Shown here piece by piece: positions 16,920 to 25,067 of a stretch of DNA of 64,000 bases; positions within the stretch are counted from its first letter, which is position 1; each line of letters starts with the position of its first letter. Both the position numbers and the translations under genes were made by a program. The stretch is from Peribacillus frigoritolerans (GTDB lineage: Bacteria; Bacillota; Bacilli; Bacillales; DSM-1321). The stretch covers positions 3,380,001 through 3,444,000 of the forward strand of contig NZ_CP158190.1 of the NCBI RefSeq assembly GCF_040250305.1, in the 5' to 3' direction. The notes beneath the pieces were generated by a model. That model worked only from the letters and a program-made list of their open reading frames with translations, searched no databases and had not been told where the DNA came from.

Positions 16920-17660
16920 ATGCAATCGATCGACCGTGCCATGAACGTTATAAAGGTGCTCGTTTCCAATTCATCGGAAAACTGGCTGTCAATTACGGAA
17001 CTTTCTCAAGAGTGTGATCTTCCTGTCAGCTCCATGCATCGTTTGTTAAAAGCGATGTCCTCGCATGGATTAATCCAACAGGACGGGCAATCCAAACAAT
17101 ATGGTTTGGGGAATATTTGGCTCGAATACGGTTTACGTATGTATGACAAAATGGATTACATCAGCCAAATAAGGCCTGAACTGGAAAGACTGATGAACAA
17201 AGTGGAGGAAAGCGTCTACCTTAGCCAGCCAATCGGAATGGAATCACTCGTTATCGAACGAATCGACAGTGAAAAAAGCCAAATCCGGGTTTATGACCAG
17301 CTTGGCTCACGAGTTCCTATGCATATTGGGGCCGCCAATAAAGCGATGCTAGCCTATATGCCATATAAACAAGCGAAAAAAATTGTAGATGCTCTTCTGC
17401 CAACTCAAGAAAGAGCAGCTTTTTGGGATATATTGCAAGAGACTAAAATGAAGGGACATGGAATCAGTCACAGTGAACGAACAGAAGGAACATGTTCTGT
17501 TGCCGTGCCGATATTGAACCATTTTGGGGAAGTTCACGGTGCGGTGAGCATAGGTTTTGTCAGCTTTAACCTGACAGAAGAAAGACTTGATTTCCTCATT
17601 AAGAATGTGATGGAAACTGGCAATCGGGTTTCTGCAAAATTAGGGTATAGGGGATCATGA
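16920..17660 (+). CDS. IclR-family transcriptional regulator
   Basis: The 246-residue protein has an N-terminal winged helix (IDRAMNVIKVL...LTITELSQECDLPVSSMHRLLKAM-like, residues 5-60) and a C-terminal IclR effector domain ending with a GxVSIGF-type core. It starts at the ATG at 16920, seven bases after AGGTGG; the TTG at 16914 is too close to that box. It is divergent from the DDAH cluster, with a palindromic operator and overlapping promoters between them, so it should control that cluster in response to a pathway ligand. Whether it represses or activates is not visible. Confidence 0.88.
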   Translation: MQSIDRAMNVIKVLVSNSSENWLSITELSQECDLPVSSMHRLLKAMSSHGLIQQDGQSKQYGLGNIWLEYGLRMYDKMDYISQIRPELERLMNKVEESVYLSQPIGMESLVIERIDSEKSQIRVYDQLGSRVPMHIGAANKAMLAYMPYKQAKKIVDALLPTQERAAFWDILQETKMKGHGISHSERTEGTCSVAVPILNHFGEVHGAVSIGFVSFNLTEERLDFLIKNVMETGNRVSAKLGYRGS

Positions 17661-17694
17661 ATAAGCGAGCAGTGGTGGATTATCGGATAAGCCG

Positions 17695-17732
17695 AAAAAG
17701 AAGATGAATCATTTCATCTTCTTTTCGTTTTT
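17695..17732. terminator. Bidirectional terminator between iclR and the glutamate dehydrogenase operon
   Basis: AAAAGAAGATGAA (17696-17708) and TTCATCTTCTTTT (17713-17725) form a perfect stem, with T residues on both strands. It serves the two converging units. Confidence 0.85.
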
Positions 17733-17735
17733 ATA

Positions 17736-17984
17736 TTAATCGCTGCCGGTCACGAATAAATCTTCCCTGAAATAGGCGAGGACCTCGCCGGCCACCACAG
17801 GTTCGCCCTCCAATACCTCCAATGATTCTATCTTTCCGCTGACACCAATATCAATGATTTCCACACATCCATCTGCCTTCTTAATCTGAAATAATTGTTC
17901 CCATTCGTAAAATCTGGAATTTTTGGATATTGAAATTTTTTCAATCCTGCCATCACAAGGGCTTAGAATCACATCTACGTACAT
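17736..17984 (-). CDS. Small barrel-sandwich-hybrid protein (biotinyl/lipoyl-like fold, no modifiable lysine)
   Basis: The 82-residue protein shows the quasi-repeat of a biotinyl/lipoyl domain: an N-terminal strand set with PCDGRIEKI and a C-terminal GEPVVAGEVLAYF strand. The hairpin tip that normally holds the modified Lys (as in AMKM) is VEIIDIGVSGKIES, with no lysine in the expected place. It is therefore probably not biotinylated or lipoylated. It is the last gene of a three-gene unit with glutamate dehydrogenase and a DUF3055-like protein. The fold assignment is from pattern only; a regulatory or scaffold role is a guess. Confidence 0.55.
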   Translation of the reverse strand: MYVDVILSPCDGRIEKISISKNSRFYEWEQLFQIKKADGCVEIIDIGVSGKIESLEVLEGEPVVAGEVLAYFREDLFVTGSD

Positions 17985-18001
17985 TTACATCATTCCTTCC
18001 T

Positions 18002-18292
18002 TCAGTATTCTTCAAAATGAAATGGGGATTGTAACACTAGCTTGAGAAAGTTTTGAAACTCATGTATATCCTCTTGTTCAATGCCCAGGGTCGGAGCCCA
18101 GTATTGATCTAAATTAATATCATTGGCACAAAGCAGGATCATTCTTCCGCTTTGCATGGAAGTCACCATTGCTTTACCGAAAAACTGGCCCGAATATACA
18201 ATGGTCACATCATATCTATAATCTTGTGACAATAAGCAATAATGATGAATAGCCTGGTTTTCTTTATTTTCGGAAAGAATATCAAAATTCAA
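18002..18292 (-). CDS. DUF3055 (SAV0927-type) family protein
   Basis: This 96-residue soluble protein has the central motif YDVTIVYSGQFFGKAMVTSMQSGR, which matches the core of the small DUF3055 family (alpha/beta, unknown function) found in Bacillus and Staphylococcus. It begins at a TTG seven bases after AAGGAGG, 34 bp downstream of glutamate dehydrogenase, and precedes the barrel-sandwich protein by 17 bp. Its place in a sigma-54-driven operon with a catabolic glutamate dehydrogenase suggests a link to nitrogen metabolism, which is inference. Confidence 0.6.
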   Translation of the reverse strand: MNFDILSENKENQAIHHYCLLSQDYRYDVTIVYSGQFFGKAMVTSMQSGRMILLCANDINLDQYWAPTLGIEQEDIHEFQNFLKLVLQSPFHFEEY

Positions 18293-18326
18293 CGGATTGC
18301 CTCCTTTCTAGTAAGCCCTAATTCGT

Positions 18327-19604
18327 TCAGAACCTGACCCAACCTCGAAGCTGGGATGCTTCAGCTATTTTGCGAATCCCTTCAATATAAGCCGCCACTT
18401 TCATGTTCACGGAATATTTTTGTGAAGTATGGTAGACATTCAAAAAGCTGGCCGTTATCTTTTCCTTCAATCGTTCATCTACAAGCTCTTCCGTCCAGTA
18501 ATAGCCTTGGTTGTTCTGGCACCATTCAAAATACGAGACTATCACCCCTCCTGAATTCGCCAAAATATCCGGGACTAGCACTATACCTTTATCATCAAGA
18601 ATCTTGATTGCTTCCTTTGTGGTCGGACCATTTGCTGCTTCAATCAGGATTTCACATTTTAATCGTGTTGCATTATCTTTATTCACCACTCCGCTGATGG
18701 CCGCGGGAATCAGCACATCACACTCTTTTTCCAATATTTCTTGATTGGATAACGAATCTTTGTATAAGTTCGAAACGACCCCAAACGAGTCCCTGTTCTC
18801 CAAAAGGTAAGGAATGTCCAAGCCATTCGGATCATATAAACCTCCAAGCTCATCCGCTATTCCGACAACCTTAGCCCCCATTTCATGTAAATACATGGCC
18901 AAATGACTGCCAACATTCCCGAATCCCTGAATGATCACACGCATGCCTTCAATAGGAATCCCCTTTAAATCACATATCATTTGAAGTGTGTACAATACTC
19001 CTTTGGAAGTGGCCTTTTCCCTGCCCTTCGATCCCCCTAACCTCAGAGGCTTTCCTGTAATGAAGCCGGGTGAATCGAATTCCCTGATGTGATCGTATTC
19101 ATCCAGCATCCAGGCCATGATTTGTGAATTCGTATACATATCAGGTGCAGGGATATCTTTTGTAGGTCCCACTATTTGACTTACTGCCCTGACATACCCT
19201 CGGCTTAATCGTTCAAGCTCAGATGAACTCATCTGTCTGGGATCACACACAATGCCGCCTTTCGCCCCTCCATATGGAAGATCGGTTATTCCGCATTTCA
19301 AGCTCATCCATCCGGCCAATGCCTTAACTTCTTCGGGAGTGACATCCGGGTGAAACCGAATCCCCCCTTTAGTTGGACCGGCTGCATCATTATGTTGAGC
19401 CCGATACCCTTGAAACATCCTTGTCTCCCCATTATCCATTTGAATAGGAATACAGACTTCCAGAAAACGCATTGGCGCTTTTAGAAAATCAAAAACCTGA
19501 TCAGGATAGTTCAAAACATGAATCGCTTCTTTTAAGATATCCTGGAATTCTTGCAGTGGATTATCCAATTGACGTTTTTCTATTACCTTAATTTTCTCTG
19601 GCAT
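18327..19604 (-). CDS. rocG: NAD-type glutamate dehydrogenase, catabolic (RocG/GudB family)
   Basis: The 425-residue protein has all GDH landmarks: GPTKGGIRFHP, the catalytic-lysine loop PYGGAKGGIVCDP, the PAPDMYTNSQIMAWM stretch and the dinucleotide fold VIIQGFGNVGSH. It converts glutamate to 2-oxoglutarate plus ammonia, the last step of arginine, ornithine and proline breakdown. A consensus -24/-12 promoter 35 bp upstream supports the catabolic RocG type, since B. subtilis rocG is SigL dependent. It leads a unit with two small genes. RocG versus GudB cannot be fixed by sequence alone. ATG 19604 follows GAGGTG. Confidence 0.88.
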   Translation of the reverse strand: MPEKIKVIEKRQLDNPLQEFQDILKEAIHVLNYPDQVFDFLKAPMRFLEVCIPIQMDNGETRMFQGYRAQHNDAAGPTKGGIRFHPDVTPEEVKALAGWMSLKCGITDLPYGGAKGGIVCDPRQMSSSELERLSRGYVRAVSQIVGPTKDIPAPDMYTNSQIMAWMLDEYDHIREFDSPGFITGKPLRLGGSKGREKATSKGVLYTLQMICDLKGIPIEGMRVIIQGFGNVGSHLAMYLHEMGAKVVGIADELGGLYDPNGLDIPYLLENRDSFGVVSNLYKDSLSNQEILEKECDVLIPAAISGVVNKDNATRLKCEILIEAANGPTTKEAIKILDDKGIVLVPDILANSGGVIVSYFEWCQNNQGYYWTEELVDERLKEKITASFLNVYHTSQKYSVNMKVAAYIEGIRKIAEASQLRGWVRF

Positions 19605-19638
19605 TTTAGCACCTCACTTATATTCTTATAACTTATTA

Positions 19639-19654
19639 AGCAACTTTCGTGCCA
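19639..19654 (-). promoter_or_regulatory. Sigma-54 (SigL) -24/-12 promoter of the glutamate dehydrogenase operon
   Basis: On the minus strand the site reads TGGCACGAAAGTTGCT, a full match to TGGCACRNNNNTTGCW. Transcription would start near 19628, 24 bp before the gene. Confidence 0.9.
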
Positions 19655-19788
19655 GCTTTGAGGATATTATGTGGATGGCAATATACCGCCATTTCCCAAT
19701 CATCAACATCATCATGCAATCATCAGGAAATATGTATTAATTCATAAGCAATTCAGATTTGCATATATAACAGTGATGATTAAATACA

Positions 19789-19816
19789 TAAAAAAACGCA
19801 TCCTAATCGGATGCGT
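19789..19816 (-). terminator. Terminator hairpin, minus direction
   Basis: ACGCATCC (19796-19803) pairs with GGATGCGT (19809-19816), and on the minus strand a run of seven T residues follows. It would stop transcription coming from the permease at 20317-21663 before it enters the rocG regulatory region. Confidence 0.75.
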
Positions 19817-19817
19817 C

Positions 19818-19858
19818 AGTCGGTGACAAACTAGATGAAAATAGAGTTTGTCTACAGT
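19818..19858. repeat. Inverted-repeat hairpin element, copy 1
   Basis: GACAAACT...AGTTTGTC with the flanking CTACAGT end, related to the hairpins at 23198-23236 and 41356-41395. The left arm is partly decayed. Confidence 0.6.
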
Positions 19859-19934
19859 CATTTAAGGGGTTGCACTAAGTTCATCGCACATTCAACAATA
19901 TTTTAAGTCCCTCGTTGTCCGGGGTGAGAGTAAC

Positions 19935-20035
19935 CTCCTTTGCCGACTGTCTGCCAATCCGCATCAAAACAAGTGTCTCCGGGGTCTCGGCTAGCTAGTA
20001 ATTTGGCAGGAGTCTCGCAAATTTATTCAATCCAG
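19935..20035. repeat. GC-rich interspersed repeat A, copy 1
   Basis: Shares GCCGACTGTCTGCC, GGGGTCTCGGCTAGC and GGCAGGAG-TCTCGCAAAT with copies at about 23252-23380, 23468-23545 (partial) and 41040-41172. It stands inverted to, and about 130 bp from, element B at 20165-20290. Confidence 0.75.
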
Positions 20036-20164
20036 CGAGTTTTCATCATATAAAACAGTAAAAATACATAAAGGATAACCAATGATTTTGTTTTAAAAAT
20101 GCGGTAAAAATCCATTTGCTATTAGTTTGTAACAAAAGGAGTTCTATCCAAATTTTTAAACATA

Positions 20165-20290
20165 TTTGATTGGAGCGGGTGTGCGAGACTCCTGCGGGAA
20201 TAGCGAGTCCAAGGGAGACCCCACAGGCGCAAATGCGCCGAGGAGGCTCCCGGACCGCCCGCGGAAAGCGAGTGCCCTACGTTCCAATCA
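20165..20290. repeat. GC-rich interspersed repeat B, copy 1
   Basis: Begins GATTGGAGCGGGTGTGCGAG and includes CTCCTGCGGGAA and AAGCGAGTG, closing with CCAATCA. The GCGAGACTCCTGC core is the reverse complement of part of repeat A, so the two are inverted members of one family. It is much richer in GC than its surroundings. A truncated copy is at 41279-41340. Confidence 0.75.
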
Positions 20291-20316
20291 ACGTCCAAAT
20301 TTGTACAAGTAAAAAC

Positions 20317-21663
20317 TCATAGCTGAATTTCTTCAACTTGGTATTGGGGCGGTGCCTTCCTGAATGCCTTTGTGATATATAATAGATAACAAAAACCAAT
20401 AATGAACCAGCTTGTCCCCATTATTAGGGAACTTGTCTCAAGGTTGACCCAAAGAATTCCAATTGCGATAGCTCCAATTAAAGGCATAATTAAGTATTTA
20501 ATACACCCCTTTATCGTTCGATGCTTCTTTTCCCGAATGATAAAATGGCTGATCACTGACAGATTTACAAAGGTAAATGCCATTAATGCACCAAAGTTGA
20601 TCAGTGACGTTGCTGTCACTAAATCAAAGAATAAAGCCGACAATGAAATGACTCCGACTATGAGTACATTAATGGCTGGTGTTTTCCACTTAGGGTGAAT
20701 AAATCCAATCCATTTTTCCGGAAACACTTTATCGCGGCCCATAACATACAAAAGACGGGAAACGCTGGCATGCGATGCTAGTCCCGAGGCTAGCGTATTT
20801 ACGAAAGTCGTACAAAGAAAAATGGATTGAAATAGCTTCCCGCCTACATAAAGGGCGATTTCCGGTAATGCAGCATCCGGTTCCTTAAAACGGGATATAT
20901 CCGGAAAAAAGAGCTGAATAAAGAATGATGCGGTAATGAAGATGATTCCACCCCAAAGTGCAGTTAAAAATATCGCTTTTGGTATTGTTTTTTTCGGATC
21001 CGGCGTTTCCTCAGATAGTGTCGTTACCGCATCAAATCCCAAAAAGGAAAAACAAAGGATCGTAGCCCCGGTTATTATTGCCGAAAAGTCCATTCCTTCT
21101 TTTACGAAAGGCATTAATGTAAACACTTCTCCTGTACCTTCTCCATTATTCAAACCTTTGACAACAAGAATGATGAACACTGCCATGATGGCAATCTGAA
21201 TTAAAACAAAAAGCGCATTAAAGTTAGCAAGTACATTGACGCTCCTGAGATTGAGAATGGTGACGATTGCCACGAACACAACTACCCAAATCCATGTAGG
21301 AACTCCTGGAAATAATGCTGTCAGATAAATTTTGGTTAACAATGCATTGACCATAGGTAAAAACAAATAGTCTAACAACGAAGACCATCCTACCAGGAAT
21401 CCTAAATGCGGGTTTATGGCCTTTTGCGTATAAGTGTAGGCAGAACCTGCAGCAGGAAAAACCTTTACAAGTTTTCCATAGCTGGCAGCTGTAAAAAGCA
21501 TCCCCACCAATGCAACGATATAGGCAGTCGGCACATGGCCTCCCGTAATCCCAGATACAATGCCGAATGTATCAAATACGACCATGGGGGTCATATATGC
21601 TAACCCCATCATAACGATTTGCCATAATTTCAGTGATCTTTTCAATGTAACCTCATTTTCCAC
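20317..21663 (-). CDS. APC-superfamily amino acid/polyamine permease
   Basis: The 448-residue protein has about twelve membrane helices and belongs to the amino acid-polyamine-organocation group, with an early [11 protein letters not shown] segment and the [16 protein letters not shown] motif near residue 205 seen in PuuP/YgaE-type carriers. It is divergent from the ureohydrolase gene and each has its own -24/-12 promoter in the shared 432-bp gap. The simplest reading is that it imports the guanidino compound or amine that the ureohydrolase cleaves. Substrate is not visible from sequence. ATG 21663 follows AGGAGGAATG. Confidence 0.82.
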   Translation of the reverse strand: MENEVTLKRSLKLWQIVMMGLAYMTPMVVFDTFGIVSGITGGHVPTAYIVALVGMLFTAASYGKLVKVFPAAGSAYTYTQKAINPHLGFLVGWSSLLDYLFLPMVNALLTKIYLTALFPGVPTWIWVVVFVAIVTILNLRSVNVLANFNALFVLIQIAIMAVFIILVVKGLNNGEGTGEVFTLMPFVKEGMDFSAIITGATILCFSFLGFDAVTTLSEETPDPKKTIPKAIFLTALWGGIIFITASFFIQLFFPDISRFKEPDAALPEIALYVGGKLFQSIFLCTTFVNTLASGLASHASVSRLLYVMGRDKVFPEKWIGFIHPKWKTPAINVLIVGVISLSALFFDLVTATSLINFGALMAFTFVNLSVISHFIIREKKHRTIKGCIKYLIMPLIGAIAIGILWVNLETSSLIMGTSWFIIGFCYLLYITKAFRKAPPQYQVEEIQL

Positions 21664-21768
21664 CTATCATTCCTCCTTGAAACCGCTTTCAAACTTGTTG
21701 GTTCAATTTCTTTACTAGATTAATCTCATGCCTCCCTCTTTTATAAAAGTTTTACCTGTATACCTTAA

Positions 21769-21784
21769 TGCAATTTATGTGCCA
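21769..21784 (-). promoter_or_regulatory. Sigma-54 (SigL) -24/-12 promoter of the APC permease
   Basis: On the minus strand the site reads TGGCACATAAATTGCA, matching the consensus at every fixed position. The transcript leader would be about 95 bases. Confidence 0.88.
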
Positions 21785-21990
21785 CATGATTTCGGTTTAC
21801 TTTGACAAACGAAAAACGCCAAAAATGCTACTTAATTCCTGTATTCTTACCGGCAAATGATTGATTTATAGAAATGAATCTTTCAGCATCTCTTCCATCG
21901 GCGATTCAATTTCCCATAAATTATTCGCCTTTGCATACACAAAGCCAAAGTTATCTGGTAAAACCCCTCATTAAATCACTTACCGTGACT

Positions 21991-22006
21991 TGGCATGATA
22001 ATTGCA
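21991..22006 (+). promoter_or_regulatory. Sigma-54 (SigL) -24/-12 promoter of the ureohydrolase
   Basis: TGGCATGATAATTGCA fits the consensus with one mismatch, T for C at the sixth base. The predicted start near 22017 lies about 80 bp before the gene. Together with 21769-21784 it makes a divergent pair that could share activator sites in the 200 bp between. Confidence 0.86.
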
Positions 22007-22095
22007 AGATTAATTAAATATAGGAATTCATTTATATGAGTTTCAAAATGAGTTTCACAACTATTATAGTTATAAGAAAATGGAGGAATAGAAAA

Positions 22096-23064
22096 ATGAA
22101 ATATCCTTTATCACCTGATGTTAAACCAGAGTTTTGTACCACAGGATCGTTTATGCGCTTACCTTCTACAAGAGAAAATGCCAAATTGGCAGTGGTAGGT
22201 ATGCCTTTTGATACAGCTGCTTCATTCAGGGTAGGAGCCCGGTTTGCTCCACAGGCAGTCCGCCAAGCATCCATGACGTTGTTTCCCTATCATCCCATTC
22301 ACAAGGTATTTCCGTTTGACGAATGTAATGCAATTGATATTGGGGATGTTTCGGTGATTCCCCATAATATACATCGAAGCTATGAGTTAATTGAAAAGGC
22401 TATGTCAGACTTGATGAAAAACGGGATCATTCCAATAGGCATCGGAGGAGATCATTCAGTAACATTGGCCAATCTAAGAGCAGCCGCAAAAATACACGGT
22501 CCTGTTGCACTTCTTCATTTTGATTCACATACAGATACCTGGGATACTTATTATGAAGAAAAATACTGGCATGGTTCGCCGTTTATCCGTGCATATGAGG
22601 AAGGTTTGCTCCAAACGGATAAAGTTTTCCAGATTGGCATCAGAGGTACGCTCAATCATCCAGGAGATTTAGATTCCAGTACAGATCTAGGCTACAATGT
22701 GATAACAACGCCCGAGCTGAAGAAGAGAGGAATCGAAGATGTCGTGAAGGAAGTCAAGAAAACCATTGGGGATACACCATGTTTCTTGACCTTTGATATT
22801 GATTTTGTTGATCCATCCTGCGCTCCTGGAACTGGCACATTGGAGGTCGGCGGTCTAAATAGCTTTGAAACCCTAGAGATGATACGCTCTCTGCAAGGAT
22901 TCAACTTTATTGGGTTCGACCTGGTGGAAGTCCTCCCGCCGTATGATCCAACACAAATTACATCACTATTGGCAGCCACCATCATTCATGACTTTGCCAG
23001 TTTAGTAGCCTTACAACTAAAAGAAGAACAAAAAAAGGAGGACTCAACCGAAAAAAGCTTATAG
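22096..23064 (+). CDS. Ureohydrolase of the agmatinase/arginase family
   Basis: The 322-residue enzyme has the binuclear manganese motifs of the family: GGDHSVTL, HFDSHTDTWD and the late DIDFVDPSCAPGTGT. The WHGSPFIRA stretch resembles agmatinase, guanidinobutyrase and guanidinopropionase sequences more than true arginase. It should release urea from a guanidino compound in the cytosol. It is divergent from an APC permease and has its own sigma-54 promoter. I use the ATG at 22096, which follows TGGAGGAA; upstream in-frame ATGs at 22036 and after lack ribosome sites. Substrate among agmatine, guanidinobutyrate and others is open. Confidence 0.85.
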   Translation: MKYPLSPDVKPEFCTTGSFMRLPSTRENAKLAVVGMPFDTAASFRVGARFAPQAVRQASMTLFPYHPIHKVFPFDECNAIDIGDVSVIPHNIHRSYELIEKAMSDLMKNGIIPIGIGGDHSVTLANLRAAAKIHGPVALLHFDSHTDTWDTYYEEKYWHGSPFIRAYEEGLLQTDKVFQIGIRGTLNHPGDLDSSTDLGYNVITTPELKKRGIEDVVKEVKKTIGDTPCFLTFDIDFVDPSCAPGTGTLEVGGLNSFETLEMIRSLQGFNFIGFDLVEVLPPYDPTQITSLLAATIIHDFASLVALQLKEEQKKEDSTEKSL

Positions 23065-23197
23065 GACAAACACTGGCCATACAGGCCGATACTGTTAGGC
23101 GGTCAGAAAGATCCAAGCTAAAGATATAAATGTCTAAGTACAAAATAAAAAAGTCCTGAAATTCAAAAAGCACCTGTTTATGAAAACAGATGCTCAG

Positions 23198-23245
23198 ACT
23201 GTAGACAAATTCGAAGAAAGCGAATTTGCCTACAGTTTTTTTCTT
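23198..23245 (+). repeat. Inverted-repeat hairpin element, copy 2, ending in a T run
   Basis: ACTGTAGACAAATTCG pairs with CGAATTTGCCTACAGT (23198-23236) and runs into seven T residues, so it can also act as the terminator of the ureohydrolase gene. Related to copies at 19818 and 41356. Confidence 0.75.
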
Positions 23246-23251
23246 TAAAAA

Positions 23252-23400
23252 TGTTCCAGCTGATTTCAGAAATCCGCTCCCTTTCCGCCGACTGTCTGCC
23301 AAGCCTCCTCGACGCAAGCGTCTGTGGGGTCTCGGCTAGCCAGCTATTCGGCAGGAGTGTCGCAAATTTCTTCAATACATTGAGGGTTTCATAAAACAGA
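23252..23400. repeat. Interspersed repeat A, copy 2
   Basis: Contains CAGCTGATTTCAGAAATCCG, GCCGACTGTCTGCC, GGGGTCTCGGCTAGCCAG and CGGCAGGAGTGTCGCAAATT, and ends near the shared ATAAAACAG. It is the clearest full-length copy in the window. Confidence 0.8.
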
Positions 23401-23463
23401 AAAAAACATTAAGGTCATCTAATCTTCCTTTAAAATCATGGTTCGATGTGAAATCATTCCGCC

Positions 23464-23546
23464 CCCCTCTGCCTACAGTTTTTTTCTTCAAAAAATGTTT
23501 CAGCTGATTTCAAAAATCCGCTCCCTTTCCGCCGACTGTCTGCATC
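23464..23546. repeat. Interspersed repeat A, truncated copy 3
   Basis: Repeats the 5' half of copy 2 (GCCTACAG, T run, CAGCTGATTTCAAAAATCCG, GCCGACTGTCTGC) and then stops, about 220 bp after it. The region 23547-23709 that follows contains no gene that I can support. Confidence 0.7.
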
Positions 23547-23709
23547 CCGAACCCACTTTTGTCGACAAACTGAGCATCTTCTTAGGTGAAAGCAGATGTT
23601 TTTTTCCTATGTCATCTTTTACTATAGTACTGCTATTTTCACTGTAAATAATGTCATATCGGGTTGGAAAAATTGTCTCCTCATCCTGTTTCCGATGGCA
23701 TAAGGAATC

Positions 23710-23746
23710 AAAAAAACACATCCCATCTGAAAGAATGGAATGTGTC
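23710..23746 (-). terminator. Terminator of the first M14 carboxypeptidase gene
   Basis: ACACATCCC and GGAATGTGT pair around a short loop, followed by T residues on the minus strand. Confidence 0.75.
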
Positions 23747-23752
23747 TTCATT

Positions 23753-24817
23753 TTATTCGTCCGATTCTATCCCGGGACGATTGGATTGTGTTGGCAGGGT
23801 GTCCCAAAAGCTTGCATCAGCAGTTTCAATTGAATCATCGGCAATGGCTCTGACAGCTGCATCCAAAGTGGTTACCGTTTGCTTTATTAGATAGCCATTA
23901 CTTTTTTGTCCAAGCGCTACTGACTCGACATTGTGGTCCGACATACCTCGCATCTCAAAGAGCAGTGTAGCAATATCATAACGAACGGCTGCACCATTAC
24001 GGCCTATATTTTCTCCAGAACCGCCATCATACCTACCAATATGCCCCCAACCAGTTGGTTCAATGGAGTTATATACAACAGCACCCAGTTTTTTTGACGC
24101 TTCTAACACCTCAGGCTTTACGTTTGCGTTTGTAGGATAAAGAATTGAACCTGAAACAAGTTCACCGTCCGTTTCGCTTAGCGTCCCTTGATGATGTAAA
24201 TCTATCATGTAGTCTATATCGTATTTCGCAAATACATTTTCATGTAAAGCCTTTACCTCTACTTGCATGGAATCAGTTTTTTTATCATGCTCACGGTTTA
24301 AGTCGATCCCATTTGCATTTGCCCGTGTTAGATGCCGATCACCTTTTGCTAAATAGTCATCAAGAGGGAAATTAACATCTCCCATGGCCCCATCTGCGTT
24401 TAACATGGGAATGATCAGTATATTAACATTTTCCAAAATACCTTTAGTCTTGTTCGTGCCTAGATGTTTAATGAATTCGAGTGCACCCTCAGTAGTCAGT
24501 TGTTCATTTCCATGCTGTTGAGTTAAAAATAGTATAGTAGGATTCTTAGGATTTGACATGTACTTCGCTAGGTAAATATCCCTCCCTTTTACCGTTTCCC
24601 CGATTACTTCCAATGCCAGCCTTTCTTGTTTTGCATCCTGCGTTTCAAGATAGCTTACCAGGCTTTCATATGTATGAAGATTTGAAGTTGTCACTTGTCC
24701 ATTTCCAGCACTGGGGCCATTTCCAACCGCTCCGACTGGTAGCGCAACAGCTGTTACTGCGCTTAAGGTCATTAAACTAGATAATGAAACTGATAGAACT
24801 TTCTTTTTAAAATTCAA
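23753..24817 (-). CDS. Secreted M14-family zinc carboxypeptidase
   Basis: The 354-residue protein begins with a Sec signal peptide (MNFKKKVLSVSLSSLMTLSAV...). The zinc motif HGNEQ...E lies near residue 100, NGIDLNREHD supplies the substrate-binding Arg, and DLHHQG and a final FEMRGMSDHN give the late metal His and the catalytic Glu region of M14 enzymes. It should remove C-terminal residues from peptides outside the cell. A second gene of the same family lies upstream on the same strand (25068-26261), separated by 250 bp with a terminator, so they are separate transcripts. Residue preference is not visible. Confidence 0.85.
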   Translation of the reverse strand: MNFKKKVLSVSLSSLMTLSAVTAVALPVGAVGNGPSAGNGQVTTSNLHTYESLVSYLETQDAKQERLALEVIGETVKGRDIYLAKYMSNPKNPTILFLTQQHGNEQLTTEGALEFIKHLGTNKTKGILENVNILIIPMLNADGAMGDVNFPLDDYLAKGDRHLTRANANGIDLNREHDKKTDSMQVEVKALHENVFAKYDIDYMIDLHHQGTLSETDGELVSGSILYPTNANVKPEVLEASKKLGAVVYNSIEPTGWGHIGRYDGGSGENIGRNGAAVRYDIATLLFEMRGMSDHNVESVALGQKSNGYLIKQTVTTLDAAVRAIADDSIETADASFWDTLPTQSNRPGIESDE

Positions 24818-24995
24818 TAAAAACCCTCCTTATCAAATATAATAATCAGAAAAATAACTATTAATAATATTCTGACATTTTTACTACTTTATGTTAATAG
24901 TGAAAAATAACTATGTTTCCAAATAGTTTTCTTCTACACAATATAACTTGAAAGGAATTACTTCTACAAAGGCGATATTCAAATGTTCCAGATGA

Positions 24996-25024
24996 AGAAA
25001 AACCAGGCGGACACCCGTCTGGTT
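24996..25024 (-). terminator. Terminator of the second M14 carboxypeptidase gene
   Basis: AACCAGGCGG and CGTCTGGTT pair around ACACC (25001-25024), with T residues following on the minus strand. Confidence 0.75.
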
Positions 25025-25067
25025 ACTTCAATCTAGGCAGGAAGTTGATACACTCACCAAATATTTA

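Noticed and set aside
19935..23546. CRISPR-like array from the repeated GC-rich units
   Set aside because: The units are long, unevenly spaced and partly inverted, with no regular spacers or cas genes.
23500..23751. 83-codon minus-strand frame over repeat A copy 3
   Set aside because: It is made of repeat sequence and terminator and has no coding character.
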